DNA of 64,000 bases, taken from Chryseobacterium artocarpi. Lineage in GTDB: Bacteria; Bacteroidota; Bacteroidia; Flavobacteriales; Weeksellaceae. The stretch covers positions 1-64,000 of the forward strand of contig NZ_MAYH01000048.1 in assembly GCF_001684975.1 (NCBI RefSeq), read 5' to 3'. The position numbers and the translations under genes are program-made. Positions 1-9,400 of the stretch are shown here, in pieces. Numbering within the stretch: the first letter of the stretch is position 1; each line of letters opens with the position of its first letter. The notes beneath the pieces are model-generated. The model was not told where the DNA came from. It did not search any database and worked only from the letters and a program-made list of their open reading frames with translations.

Positions 1-86
1 TCAATAATGACACTACTATAAACTATGACATTGGTGAAAATAAAATTTCAAAAAGAGAGGATGTTGAAATACCTCCAGCTGCATAG
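1..86 (+). CDS. C-terminal end of an unknown protein (partial)
   Basis: An open frame enters from the left edge (codons in phase from base 3) and ends at TAG, 84-86. The 27 visible residues end in REDVEIPPAA and are hydrophilic. Nothing identifies the family. It converges on the minus-strand NdpA/nuclease pair, with about 220 bases between them in which I see no gene. Confidence 0.45.
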   Translation, partial: NNDTTINYDIGENKISKREDVEIPPAA

Positions 87-307
87 TTAAAATTGCCCAA
101 CTGTCAGATCAGATTCAAACTATTACATTTTATTATATCAAACATAAGAAAATGTTAAAAATTCTTATCATATTACAGTCTATTTTTTTATAAATACTAG
201 TAAACTCCATAAAAGCATTAGGTAATAAAAGCTGGCACTTAGGAAAAAGGAAATGTATTACTATCTCAAGCTACAAACTTAAGTATATTGCTAAGTAAGA
301 TCCACAG

Positions 308-1354
308 CTAAGTCTCTTCTTCGTAATAAATCTTATAGTATTTTCTACCATTTTCATCAATACCTTGTTCAATTAACTCTCTATTACCATGTATATAGAT
401 ATGAAAGTTCTTATCAAGTTTTAGTACATTTTTGAAAACTCTTGCCTGTTTTTTAACTGCTTGACTTGATATTTCAAAATTATCAGCCAATTCAATTTTG
501 TTTTCTTGCCTATAATTTTCGTCAAACTTTCTAAATGACTCAATTATGTTATCTTGGCCAAATACCTCATCTTCAAATTGTTGTTTATCAAATGATTCGT
601 TTTTCTTAAAATAGTCAACCGAACGATTTAAAAAATCTATCTTATCGGCTTTACTCAGTGTAAAGTCTTCATCCAATTGCTTGGTAACAAATTGTTTTGC
701 AATTCCCAAGAATTGATTGGTTTGTTGATATTCATTGTTTATCGTTTTGACAGATAGAAAATTTTCCTTCCAATAAACAGTTTCGGTGCTTTTTCCTAGA
801 TTATCTATGATGCAAACCTTGTACCCAGACTGTTTATCACAATTTAGGATTATACATCCTTTATCTAATTTATTTACGTTAGTTCCTTCATCATAAGAAA
901 TAATTTTTGCATTACTACTTCTCACGTTTGATTTAATGTAATTTTCTTTTGTTTCAGCTTTGAATATACCGATCGCCTCCACTAGCTCGTCTTTATATAC
1001 TAAATCATCAAAATATGCTATATATAATTCTCCCTTTTTAATTTTGGGATGGTTACTATTATCATAAAGATGTTGTGCTATTAGCTTTGTCTGTTCGAAA
1101 TAATCCAATTCATTAGAGAAAATACGGCTTGCAATAGCATAAATTTCATTTTGCTCCAGACCAACGGAATTATAAAAGTTGAATATTTCATTACCCGAAA
1201 ACGACGATAGAAAGTATCGTTTTATTAGGCTCAGTAGGTCGTCATCTTCTATATTCGCTAATGTTGAAGAGAACTCAACCCCTTCATCAAGTATTTTATT
1301 TCCTACTTGATGAACAGCTAAGCTTCTTATTTTTAGAGTATCAAATTGTATCAT
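308..1354 (-). CDS. NdpA/YejK-type nucleoid-associated protein
   Basis: A 348-residue protein. The central part (about residues 105-140, GELYIAYFDDLVYKDELVEA then IGIFKAETKENY) matches the core of the 37-kDa nucleoid-associated protein family (NdpA/YejK), whose members bind the chromosome and have been reported to interact with topoisomerases. The length is typical. There is no signal peptide or membrane segment, so it should act in the cytoplasm. Its start codon lies 14 bases inside the end of the upstream nuclease-like gene, so the two are co-transcribed and probably translationally coupled. NdpA homologues that sit next to nuclease genes rather than alone are often in defence contexts. That role is inferred from context. 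The family call is fairly sure. Confidence 0.72.
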   Translation of the reverse strand: MIQFDTLKIRSLAVHQVGNKILDEGVEFSSTLANIEDDDLLSLIKRYFLSSFSGNEIFNFYNSVGLEQNEIYAIASRIFSNELDYFEQTKLIAQHLYDNSNHPKIKKGELYIAYFDDLVYKDELVEAIGIFKAETKENYIKSNVRSSNAKIISYDEGTNVNKLDKGCIILNCDKQSGYKVCIIDNLGKSTETVYWKENFLSVKTINNEYQQTNQFLGIAKQFVTKQLDEDFTLSKADKIDFLNRSVDYFKKNESFDKQQFEDEVFGQDNIIESFRKFDENYRQENKIELADNFEISSQAVKKQARVFKNVLKLDKNFHIYIHGNRELIEQGIDENGRKYYKIYYEEET

Positions 1355-3473
1355 TTATGTTTTGCTTTTGCTTGTACTGTGTATAATTATCGTCTCTTAT
1401 TTTATTGATTTCTTTGGTAATTAGTGCTTTGGTGCTTGTGAAGTTATTATCAAAAGAGTTGGGAGCAGGTGTTATGGATATTCTTAACTCAGTGTCTTTA
1501 TATCCTTTTAGTCCTAATGCTCCGTTAAAAGATACCTCTATTGAGCATATTCCATCTCTATTTATATATTTATAGATTACATTAAAACGAACTTTTTCAC
1601 ACAAGATAGCAATTCGATATTCATCCTCGGATAAATAGATCGTATCATGAAGCTCTTTTCCATGTAAATTCAAATTAGAAACTCTTCCTTTTAAGGATTC
1701 TAAATCTTTAGGTAGTTTTGATAGAGTTTCATCGGTTCTGAACTTCATACTATCCAAAGTAATTTTCTTAATTACAATAGCCTTTGAATCCTGTATCTTT
1801 AAAAAGCTTAAGAGGAATTGTATTCTTTCATTATTTGCAAAGTCAAGAAACTGTATTGATTTAAATTCTTCAACTGATAAATTATTTTTCTTTAAGGCTT
1901 TTTGAAAGTTATCAAAATAATTTTTATTCAATTTATAAGTTTCTGACGAAGTATGCTGATCTATAAAAGTTAACTGATTATTTTCATACCTAATTTCCAT
2001 TTGGGCATCGTGAAATGTCTTGCCAGTAAGAAAATCTTTGTTAGTATTTTCTTTCTCTATTTTATATTTAACAACGAGGTGATTATAGTTTTTGCCAACT
2101 CTTTCTAGCATAGGAGCTCCTACTAGAGCACAATTTTTCGGCAACCCAGATTTTGTAATACTTTTTAAGTCTGGAAATAATTCATTAAAGGTTTCCCAAA
2201 GTGTCTTACTACCTAAGTTGACTGTTGCTGTTCGCTCTATCTCTTTTGGCTTGTCTTCTTTTTCTCTGTATGTGGCCTTTAAACTATCTAGTTCATCAGG
2301 ACTTAAAAGTAGACAAGAAAATAAAGGGAGAATATCATTCTTGCTTTTTTTCAAAGTAACAATTCCTTTTCTTGTTAAAAAATCCTGAAGATTTACTTCT
2401 GATAAAATACTTGTTCTTAGTTTTGGAATTAAAAAATCTCCGAAAGGCAAAATCTTATCAATATCATCAGATATTTGGGTTGAATGTGTTAATTCTACCT
2501 GCTTATCTTGTTTAGGTTGAGCGTAAAAAGTATTATTTTGAGTTTCTTTCAATGATACGATATCAAATTTTGAGAATCTGTGAAAAGTGATTTTTGTAGT
2601 AAATGATTCATCTTTAAAAAGTTGCTTTACTGCATTAATTTCATATTCTTTATTATTATCATAATTAGGTAAATATATACGAATTTCATTCGTAAGCCCA
2701 CATAATTTATGTGAGAGCCAAATTAATCTTGATACATTTTCTTTACTGTATGGATTATTGCAAAAAATCAAACACGATATTTTACCTGTTTCCTTTTCCT
2801 CTTTAACAATAGGAATAATTTCAGAATTTATTAATTGAATGGGAAGTTTTTTGCCAGATAGAAGTAACTGGGACTTTTCCATATTCTTCCCTGTATTCTG
2901 ATATAAAAACTTTATTTCACTTAAAGGCCAATAACTCTCAGCAGTTTTGATGGAACTTACTAAAAAAGTAGCTCTTTTATTATCAACCAAAAATATCTCT
3001 TCAAATTTATTCGTACCAAAGTCAATATCATTATTTATGTGTTGTGCTAAATCATATTCTTTTTCAGTATCTAAGCTACTTAAGCAAAAAAGTAAACCTT
3101 TATAGTGTGTCTGTAAACCAGAGTTTCCAACTAATTGAAGAATATTATCACTTTGTTTGGCACAGTCCAAATTTTCAGCTAGATCAGTGAGATGTTGAGT
3201 TAATTCATAACTTTTAGAACTGGGATATCCATTTTCGGAATGTTTCACAGATCCTATAATAATATCTCTTCTATCATGATACAATGGATTATCATAAGAG
3301 TACAATATATCTATTCCATGATGTGGATTATTTTTTACCGTAGGTTTATGCCTTGAAGGAAAAGAGCAATCAATATCCATATTCCATGAAGCACTTCCCC
3401 AGCCAACAAGTTTTAAAATTTCGTTAGCAATTTTTTCACCGTCCCGCCCCGAACGTACAGAATCTTCTGCCAT
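1341..3473 (-). CDS. Large protein with N-terminal PD-(D/E)xK nuclease-like domain, putative defence effector
   Basis: A 710-residue soluble protein. The first 90 residues fit a restriction-endonuclease fold: GEK with E13 in the first helix, HGID with D55, and a beta strand ending SVK with K77, the usual E-D-xK spacing. From memory this N-terminus resembles the nuclease-like part of GapS4a defence proteins (GDGEK...GW...HGID...SVK), but the protein is much longer and the remaining 600 residues match nothing I recognise. It is the first gene of an operon with the NdpA-like gene (14-base overlap). Upstream is 900 bases of gene-free DNA. A role in anti-phage or anti-plasmid defence is inferred from domain content and pairing. 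An orphan restriction-like enzyme is the alternative. Confidence 0.55.
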   Translation of the reverse strand: MAEDSVRSGRDGEKIANEILKLVGWGSASWNMDIDCSFPSRHKPTVKNNPHHGIDILYSYDNPLYHDRRDIIIGSVKHSENGYPSSKSYELTQHLTDLAENLDCAKQSDNILQLVGNSGLQTHYKGLLFCLSSLDTEKEYDLAQHINNDIDFGTNKFEEIFLVDNKRATFLVSSIKTAESYWPLSEIKFLYQNTGKNMEKSQLLLSGKKLPIQLINSEIIPIVKEEKETGKISCLIFCNNPYSKENVSRLIWLSHKLCGLTNEIRIYLPNYDNNKEYEINAVKQLFKDESFTTKITFHRFSKFDIVSLKETQNNTFYAQPKQDKQVELTHSTQISDDIDKILPFGDFLIPKLRTSILSEVNLQDFLTRKGIVTLKKSKNDILPLFSCLLLSPDELDSLKATYREKEDKPKEIERTATVNLGSKTLWETFNELFPDLKSITKSGLPKNCALVGAPMLERVGKNYNHLVVKYKIEKENTNKDFLTGKTFHDAQMEIRYENNQLTFIDQHTSSETYKLNKNYFDNFQKALKKNNLSVEEFKSIQFLDFANNERIQFLLSFLKIQDSKAIVIKKITLDSMKFRTDETLSKLPKDLESLKGRVSNLNLHGKELHDTIYLSEDEYRIAILCEKVRFNVIYKYINRDGICSIEVSFNGALGLKGYKDTELRISITPAPNSFDNNFTSTKALITKEINKIRDDNYTQYKQKQNINDTI

Positions 3474-4387
3474 AATTTAAGTTTTTAAGGTTATTATTTA
3501 TTTCTTTTTATCAAGTTAATGTTATTCAATATTTTTTCTTTCCAATGGTTCTTAAGGAGATAATACAACTTTTCCGATTTCTAACAATATAGCAATTTAT
3601 TTAATATGTATACAATTTGCGAAACACTAAATAAATCAAACCAAAATAAGAAAATGAAAGGAAAAAAATATCACTGATTTCCTTTTAAAGTTATATTGTA
3701 AAAATAGAAATTTCTAATCATATTAAATATTTGCAGATATAGACATGTTTCAGTGCAAGATGAGTGCATTTATAAACCGCATATATTTTTAACACACTTT
3801 TACACGAAGTGTCTACTCTGCTGAAATATTTCTAAAAGAAAGCGAAGAAAAAACCGAAAAAAAAGAAGAAAAGAAAGTCCTCTTTTAAGGGAGCGAGGTG
3901 TTGTGTCAAGGTTTTTTGGAAAAAGTTTTTGTGTATTTTTATATACTCAAAAAGTTTTTCTAAAAACCCGGAGGGCTGGACCTTGACACAACTTAGCGGC
4001 TGGACCAGTAGCTCCCTATCTTTGACTTCTTTTTTTATTTTTGTCCCCATAAATACTAATGACTTTACAAAATTTTCATTGCAACTTTCGATTAGTCTTA
4101 TCTCAATTAATTTGAATCTAGCCTCACTTTATCTTAAAGATCAAGATAAAATATAATGTTTATCAGATTATCCTTCAGCACTCTTTTGTTAAGCATCTTT
4201 AAATAAACAGAATATCTGTGATTCTGAATAATATAAGCTTCTTTTTTTTAAAATTTCAACTATAAAATAAAATACGCCAAGTTTTGGCGCCACGGTAGCT
4301 CATCTTTGTCATAGAAAGGAAACAGAAAAAATAATAATCCCAATCCCTAACTGTTTAGTTAATTATTAACTTTTAAAAACACAGATT
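3474..4387. other. Gene-free interval with a large inverted repeat
   Basis: Over 900 bases without a credible gene between the nuclease/NdpA operon (leftward) and the toxin cassette (rightward). It holds the 128-base hairpin element described separately, a purine-rich stretch at 3835-3880 and a short CGCCAA/TTGGCG inverted repeat at 4275-4289 that may be an operator. The sequence CATCTTTG at 4301-4308 is one base off the flavobacterial -7 box and could serve the downstream cassette, but no well-spaced TTG element is convincing. Confidence 0.5.
3889..4016. repeat. 128-base nested inverted repeat (long hairpin)
   Basis: Three nested arms pair across the element: GGGAGC (3889-3894) with GCTCCC (4011-4016), the exact 11-mer TTGTGTCAAGG (3901-3911) with CCTTGACACAA (3981-3991), and an inner arm at 3919-3935 with 3944-3960 (15 of 17 positions complementary). 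The right side carries two copies of GGCTGGACC separated by about 20 bases. The short reading frames over it are artefacts of the repeat. It may be a structured RNA, a non-autonomous mobile repeat or a recombination site. Nothing here decides between them. Confidence 0.75.
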
Positions 4388-4471
4388 ATGAAAGACCCTC
4401 CTGCTAAAAAGAGCTTCAGCTTAAGACATCAAAAAATCAATTTTAACAACTTTAAAAATTTACAATTATGA
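4388..4471 (+). CDS. 27-residue small ORF coupled to the cassette
   Basis: ATG at 4388 opens 27 codons (starting MKDPPAKKSFSLRHQKINF, basic, no hydrophobic segment). Its TGA stop overlaps the ATG of the next gene as ATGA. The A/T-rich stretch before the ATG is what Bacteroidota use for initiation. It may be a real small protein, or a leader peptide that sets translation of the fibre-like gene. The overlap is seen. The function is unknown. Confidence 0.4.
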   Translation: MKDPPAKKSFSLRHQKINFNNFKNLQL

Positions 4472-6213
4472 CATCAAAAACAGAATTAAAAAGTTATTTC
4501 GAAAACGGAGACATGCCAAACGAAGAACAGTTTTGGGCATGGATGGAAAGTTATTGGCACAAAGAAGAAGTTATAGATCCAAATGCTGTTCAATATACTA
4601 ATGCTGTACCCTCTGTATTTAAAGTGGGTGGTATTCCTGCTGGAACTACTTTCGATAAAATGCCATTAAAAGAATTATTGGATTATATCTTTTATGGAAA
4701 GGTAGATTTATCCAGTACCGAAATTAAATTTAAAATCAGAACAACTCAAGCTAATGAAAGAGTACCAATAGCTATGCTAAGAACTTCTGCACAAGCTGCA
4801 CAGGCTAAAGTCAATTATGGTGATGGAAAGGAGGAAATGATAGTAGTCCCAACTTATAACGGTTCAGAATCATGGACGGACGGAGATGGGAATACGCACT
4901 ACATTGACACCGGAAATACATTCTATCATGTATATGAAACCGCAGGCGATTATGAAATCACCATCAATGCAGAAGCCAATGTAAGCTATGCAAGATTCTG
5001 CGAAGGACTTACCAAAAATTCACAGGGTTACTTTGAGCCTACAACCAATAATTATATTGTTGAACTATCCAAATTCAAATCAGATTCCTTAACCACTCTG
5101 GATTATACTTTTGCAGGCTTATCACAGGCTAATGTGGCTGCAGATTTTAAGCTTGAAACGCCAAAAGTTGAAACAATGGATGTAGCTTTTTATGGTTTTG
5201 GAGAAGGCAGAGAATTTGAAGCTTTCCCGGCGGATATGCTTTCTCAGATTACCAAGCCAACAGGACTAAGAGGAACATTCTTTAGAACAGGTCTTAAAAA
5301 GATTCTACCGGGATTCCTGGATAGTTTCTTTAATCTTGAAACAGTATTCGAATGTTTTAAAAACTCTAAACTAGGGAAAGGGCATTATCAGGATGTTTAT
5401 GCATGGGATTACAGAGACAAACATTCCATAGATTCTTCTTATGATTTTATCCCTGTTTCGTTATTCTGGAAGAACCCTAAGCTAAAAGATGTATCCCATT
5501 GCTTCAACTATATTGGAGAAGGCTGGTTCGGAAACTTTACCTCGGGATATTTAGCGTATAATATAGTGAGAAGAGAATTGTTTTGGAATGGTAAATCTTT
5601 AGGAAATACGAAAGGAACTATTGAGAATGCATTCTATATGTTTGCGAAAAATAACAGAATCCTTTGTGAAGCCAATATCCTGAAATATGCTCCCGAAATG
5701 AAACATATTGGAGGAATGTTTACGCAGACCAATCAGGTTATTCATGCGATCAGCTGGGGTGGAATGATTCCTATTGCGAAGAATGAGACTACCTCTATTC
5801 GTTCTTATGATGGTGGACAGCCTGTTGAAGTCGAAGGAAATGGTTTGACATACGACTTGAATGTTATGTTCCCCGAGGCAATTTACCCAAAAATTCTTAC
5901 GCTGAATGGTGCATTCACAAATGCAGTAGCTAATGGTGATGGCTTTAATCATGCTCTAGACTATAGCTGGGCAGCAAGTCCGGTAACAATAGATCAGAGT
6001 TTCAACGGAGCTGCATTCCTGGCAAAATTTCCGAATGCTACAGCTGGTAGTGTAGATGCATATGCTCAACAAATGCTTGGACAGTCCGGTGGTTCAGAAG
6101 CCGATAAAGCAGATGGTCGAAACGGTGTATTCTTTATGCTGGATCAGGATAACAGAATCACAGACAAAGCTACAATTCCTGCATTAGTATTCAATAACGC
6201 GATTCCATATTAA
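4468..6213 (+). CDS. Fibre/adhesin-like protein with PKD-like and BspA-like regions
   Basis: A 581-residue protein. Residues 1-40 (KTELKSYFENGDMPNEEQFW) match a short N-terminal module that I associate with Bacteroidetes phage tail-fibre and injection-related proteins. Residues 80-175 look PKD-like (YGDG ... FYHVYETAGDYEITI). The rest resembles BspA/DUF285-type surface repeats (LETVFECFKNSKL and related segments). No signal peptide or sorting domain is visible, so if it is exported it is by a dedicated route. It starts a plus-strand unit with the 1206-residue protein, a deaminase toxin and SUKH immunity, which suggests a target-binding or structural part of a toxin delivery unit. That role is inferred. 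Confidence 0.5.
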   Translation: MTSKTELKSYFENGDMPNEEQFWAWMESYWHKEEVIDPNAVQYTNAVPSVFKVGGIPAGTTFDKMPLKELLDYIFYGKVDLSSTEIKFKIRTTQANERVPIAMLRTSAQAAQAKVNYGDGKEEMIVVPTYNGSESWTDGDGNTHYIDTGNTFYHVYETAGDYEITINAEANVSYARFCEGLTKNSQGYFEPTTNNYIVELSKFKSDSLTTLDYTFAGLSQANVAADFKLETPKVETMDVAFYGFGEGREFEAFPADMLSQITKPTGLRGTFFRTGLKKILPGFLDSFFNLETVFECFKNSKLGKGHYQDVYAWDYRDKHSIDSSYDFIPVSLFWKNPKLKDVSHCFNYIGEGWFGNFTSGYLAYNIVRRELFWNGKSLGNTKGTIENAFYMFAKNNRILCEANILKYAPEMKHIGGMFTQTNQVIHAISWGGMIPIAKNETTSIRSYDGGQPVEVEGNGLTYDLNVMFPEAIYPKILTLNGAFTNAVANGDGFNHALDYSWAASPVTIDQSFNGAAFLAKFPNATAGSVDAYAQQMLGQSGGSEADKADGRNGVFFMLDQDNRITDKATIPALVFNNAIPY

Positions 6214-6245
6214 AAATGTAGCAATGTAATAATGTAACAATATAC

Positions 6246-6284
6246 CAATGAGATAAGACCATAATAAATCAAAATTACTCATTG
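6246..6284. repeat. CAATG/CATTG-rich intergenic repeat
   Basis: The spacer 6214-6427 is low-complexity: several CAATG-like words on the left and CATTG words on the right, including CAATGAG (6246-6252) opposite CTCATTG (6278-6284). Such ATTG-rich spacers are common in flavobacteria. No promoter or terminator is clear. Confidence 0.3.
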
Positions 6285-6427
6285 CCTATTGCTCATTGTT
6301 TATTATCCATTGCCCATTTTAAATCATCAATAAAATTTTAAAGCTTCCTTAAAAATTGATCTGAAAAAGGTCAACAGGGAGAACTATGTCTAAAAATTAA
6401 AAAAAACAATCAATAAATATTAATATT

Positions 6428-9400
6428 ATGAACACAAACAGCAGTAATGCCACACAAACACTTTTCCGTTTTGCAAGCCTTAGAAATCCTCAACTGGCTG
6501 AAGCTAAAAACAATGACAACTTTATTATAAGAAGTAAAGAGTCAAAAGGCTATTTCGATTCTCTTATTCAGGAATGGTATGCTCCTCCTGTAAAAGATAC
6601 TTCTAAGATTAATTATCTTATCGAAAAGATGAATGAAAATTCTGAAATTATTTCTATTAAAAAGACTGAAAAAGCTCTTATTCAGGTTTTAGGATATTTT
6701 TACGAAGCAGGAAAAATTTTGGCTCAGAAAGGAATTTGGGATAAGCTTTCAGATTTAGAACCTCTTATGCTTGATATTCAGGCAAAAGTAAATATTTCCG
6801 GTTCTGTTGAAAGTCAGTTATTAGATCCTTCTTCAGAAAGGGTAAAAGCATTATGGGATAGCTTGATATACCAGATGCTAACTCAAAAAGATTTTTATGT
6901 TAAAGAAATTATTATTCAATCTCTGCAGGCTATAAATTGTTTTATAAAATATCAGAAGCTAACTACAGAACCTGAAAAAGAAAAACTGGAATTACTTCGT
7001 AAGACAGCAACTGCTAAAGTCGTTATTCCCGACTATCTTTTCATAGATTCAGCTAAACCAGATGATGAAAACAATATTTTCACTGTTAATGAAAGCAGAA
7101 TTGCGGAATCTTACATTTATACAAATAAATCTGGACAAAAAGATGCTGTAAGCCCTGCTTCTCAAATTAATTATACTGCTAAAAATACCCGAATGGAACT
7201 GGCTATTGAAGCTTATAAAAAGACGAAGTTAGAGCAGTTACAGAAGGAATTAGAAAAAGAGCAGAAAAATTATAAAAGAGAATATAATAAAGCTTATAAT
7301 ATTGCTTTTGAAAAATATCAGCAAGAAATTTCGACTCTGCCTCAAGATTCTAAAAGTACAATATCTGCTGATCAAACAGAAGAAGAAATAAGCGAAACCA
7401 GTAGTGATATTCAGGTTCCTAAAGTTCCAGAATTTATTTTCGAACATAACGAGAATATGAACGTTATTTCACAAAAACTTTCTGTTTCCTCTCGAAACAC
7501 CCTAATTCAGCTACTGGAACAATCGGGTTATTCTGATACTACTGAAGTATCCTCTTCCAGAGAAATGCAAAAAAGCATGGTATCTGTATCTTCTGATGAA
7601 TCCGGTTTTTCTTTCAATGAGATTTTTGAAAAAATTGATGAAAATTTATCTGAAATTCAGGATAATATAAAGAATCTTTCAAATATACAGAGGGAACAGT
7701 ACGTAAAAATGGGGAACGCTTTAATTCCGGTAAATCAGACTACTGAAGAAGCCTACGCATTTTCCTTTATGGGGAAAGCGGCATCATATTCTGCGGGAGT
7801 TCAGAATTGGAGTTTTTATCTTACACTTAATCTTCCTGATGATTCCTGGAATATTACTTCTATTAACTATCGTATACAAACTAATGAAGGAAGTATTCAG
7901 GATGGTAGCTATTATGGGTTGACCAGAAACAAAGGACAGATTTTTCTAGCTGACTTTTTTTACAATTATTTTACGGCAGCAGAAACGGATTATCCTGTAA
8001 ATTTTGAATTTGATATTATTTTCAGCAATGGCGAGAGCGCAAAGGTAATTATAGATCAAAGAATTGTTTCAGATTTATTATATGCTGGTGTATTTAAACT
8101 GGAAGAATCGGAATCAGGGTTAGAAAACAATGTTTTTATTCCTAATGGATTCGGAATAAAAAGATTGGGTATTGCAGACTATATGAAGGTTGAGCAAACG
8201 CTCCATGCTTATGTACCTGGAGAAGTATCCAACATTGAAAACGTAATGGCCAGTGAGTTGAGGCATAAAAGTTCATCCAAGCTATTGAGAACAGAAGATA
8301 CGGTTACTACAGCTACCTCCACCGAAGTAGAGCATATTTCAGATACAACTACAACAAGCCGAAATGAAATGCAAACTGAGGTATCCAAAATTTTGCAACA
8401 GGATAAAAACATAGAAAGCCATACCTCTCTTAGTGGAGGAGTGGGTACGAAGTTTGAAATCGGAGGCAGCTTTGCTAACCGTACTTCAAAAGAAGATGCT
8501 ACAAGACAGGTAGTTGCTAAATCTCAGGAGATTACAACAAGAGCTATGGATAGAGTGGTGAGTAAAGTTAGTGAAGAGCGAGTTAGCAAAATCATTCAGG
8601 AGTTTACTGAAAACAATGTCCATGAGTTTGATAACAGAAGCGGATCCAAGCATATTACGGGTGTTTACCGTTGGGTAGATAAGAAAATGAAAAACCAGAT
8701 CTTCAACTATGGGAAAAGAATGATGCTGGAATTCATGATTCCCCAGCCTGCAAAATTACATGATCTGGCCACAGATAGTATTATTAAAAATTCTCCGGTA
8801 TACGAAAAACCTATTGATCCAAGAAAAGATGCTTTTGTTCCGATGAAAGGAGCTGGCAGTGCTTCAGAACAAACCATTCGTTACTGGGCAGATGCTTTTG
8901 GTGTTGAGGTTCGTGATCTTCCAAGAAAGAAGCTTGTTCATCATGTTCCTAATGTATTCTATGAAATAAAGGAAGATCAAAGACAGAGAAATCAGACATT
9001 ATTATTACCAGATCATTATTCAGCTAAGTCAGTGACTGTATATTGGGGATTTGAAGATGGAAGAATGCGGGTGAGTGATTTTATGGGAGGAATGATAGAT
9101 CTTTTTAATAATGGTGATGGAAATTATACAGTAAACAATCTGGATATTGTAAATAATTTTGAATTTAAATTTCAAGGAATTGGGGTGGATTCATTCAATG
9201 TTTCATTTGATTTTTCGTGCGAATTATCTGATGAATATATGTTATCGTGGAAACAGGAGCATTTTACCAAAATTATTGATGCTTACAAAAAAGCATTGCA
9301 AGAATGGGAAGATAAAGTAGCCGCTTTAAAAGAAGAAGAAAAAGAGGAAAAGGAGAAATCGGATAGCTACCCATTCTATCGTCAGATTGAAGAAGTGGTA

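Noticed and set aside
3889..4016. Integron attC site
   Set aside because: Large and hairpin-forming, but the RYYYAAC/GTTRRRY ends are absent and no integrase or cassette array is present.
3832..4156. Protein-coding frames of 72 and 75 codons on both strands over the repeat
   Set aside because: Both are readings of the inverted repeat and purine-rich tracts (runs of Phe, Lys or Ser) with no homology-like pattern.
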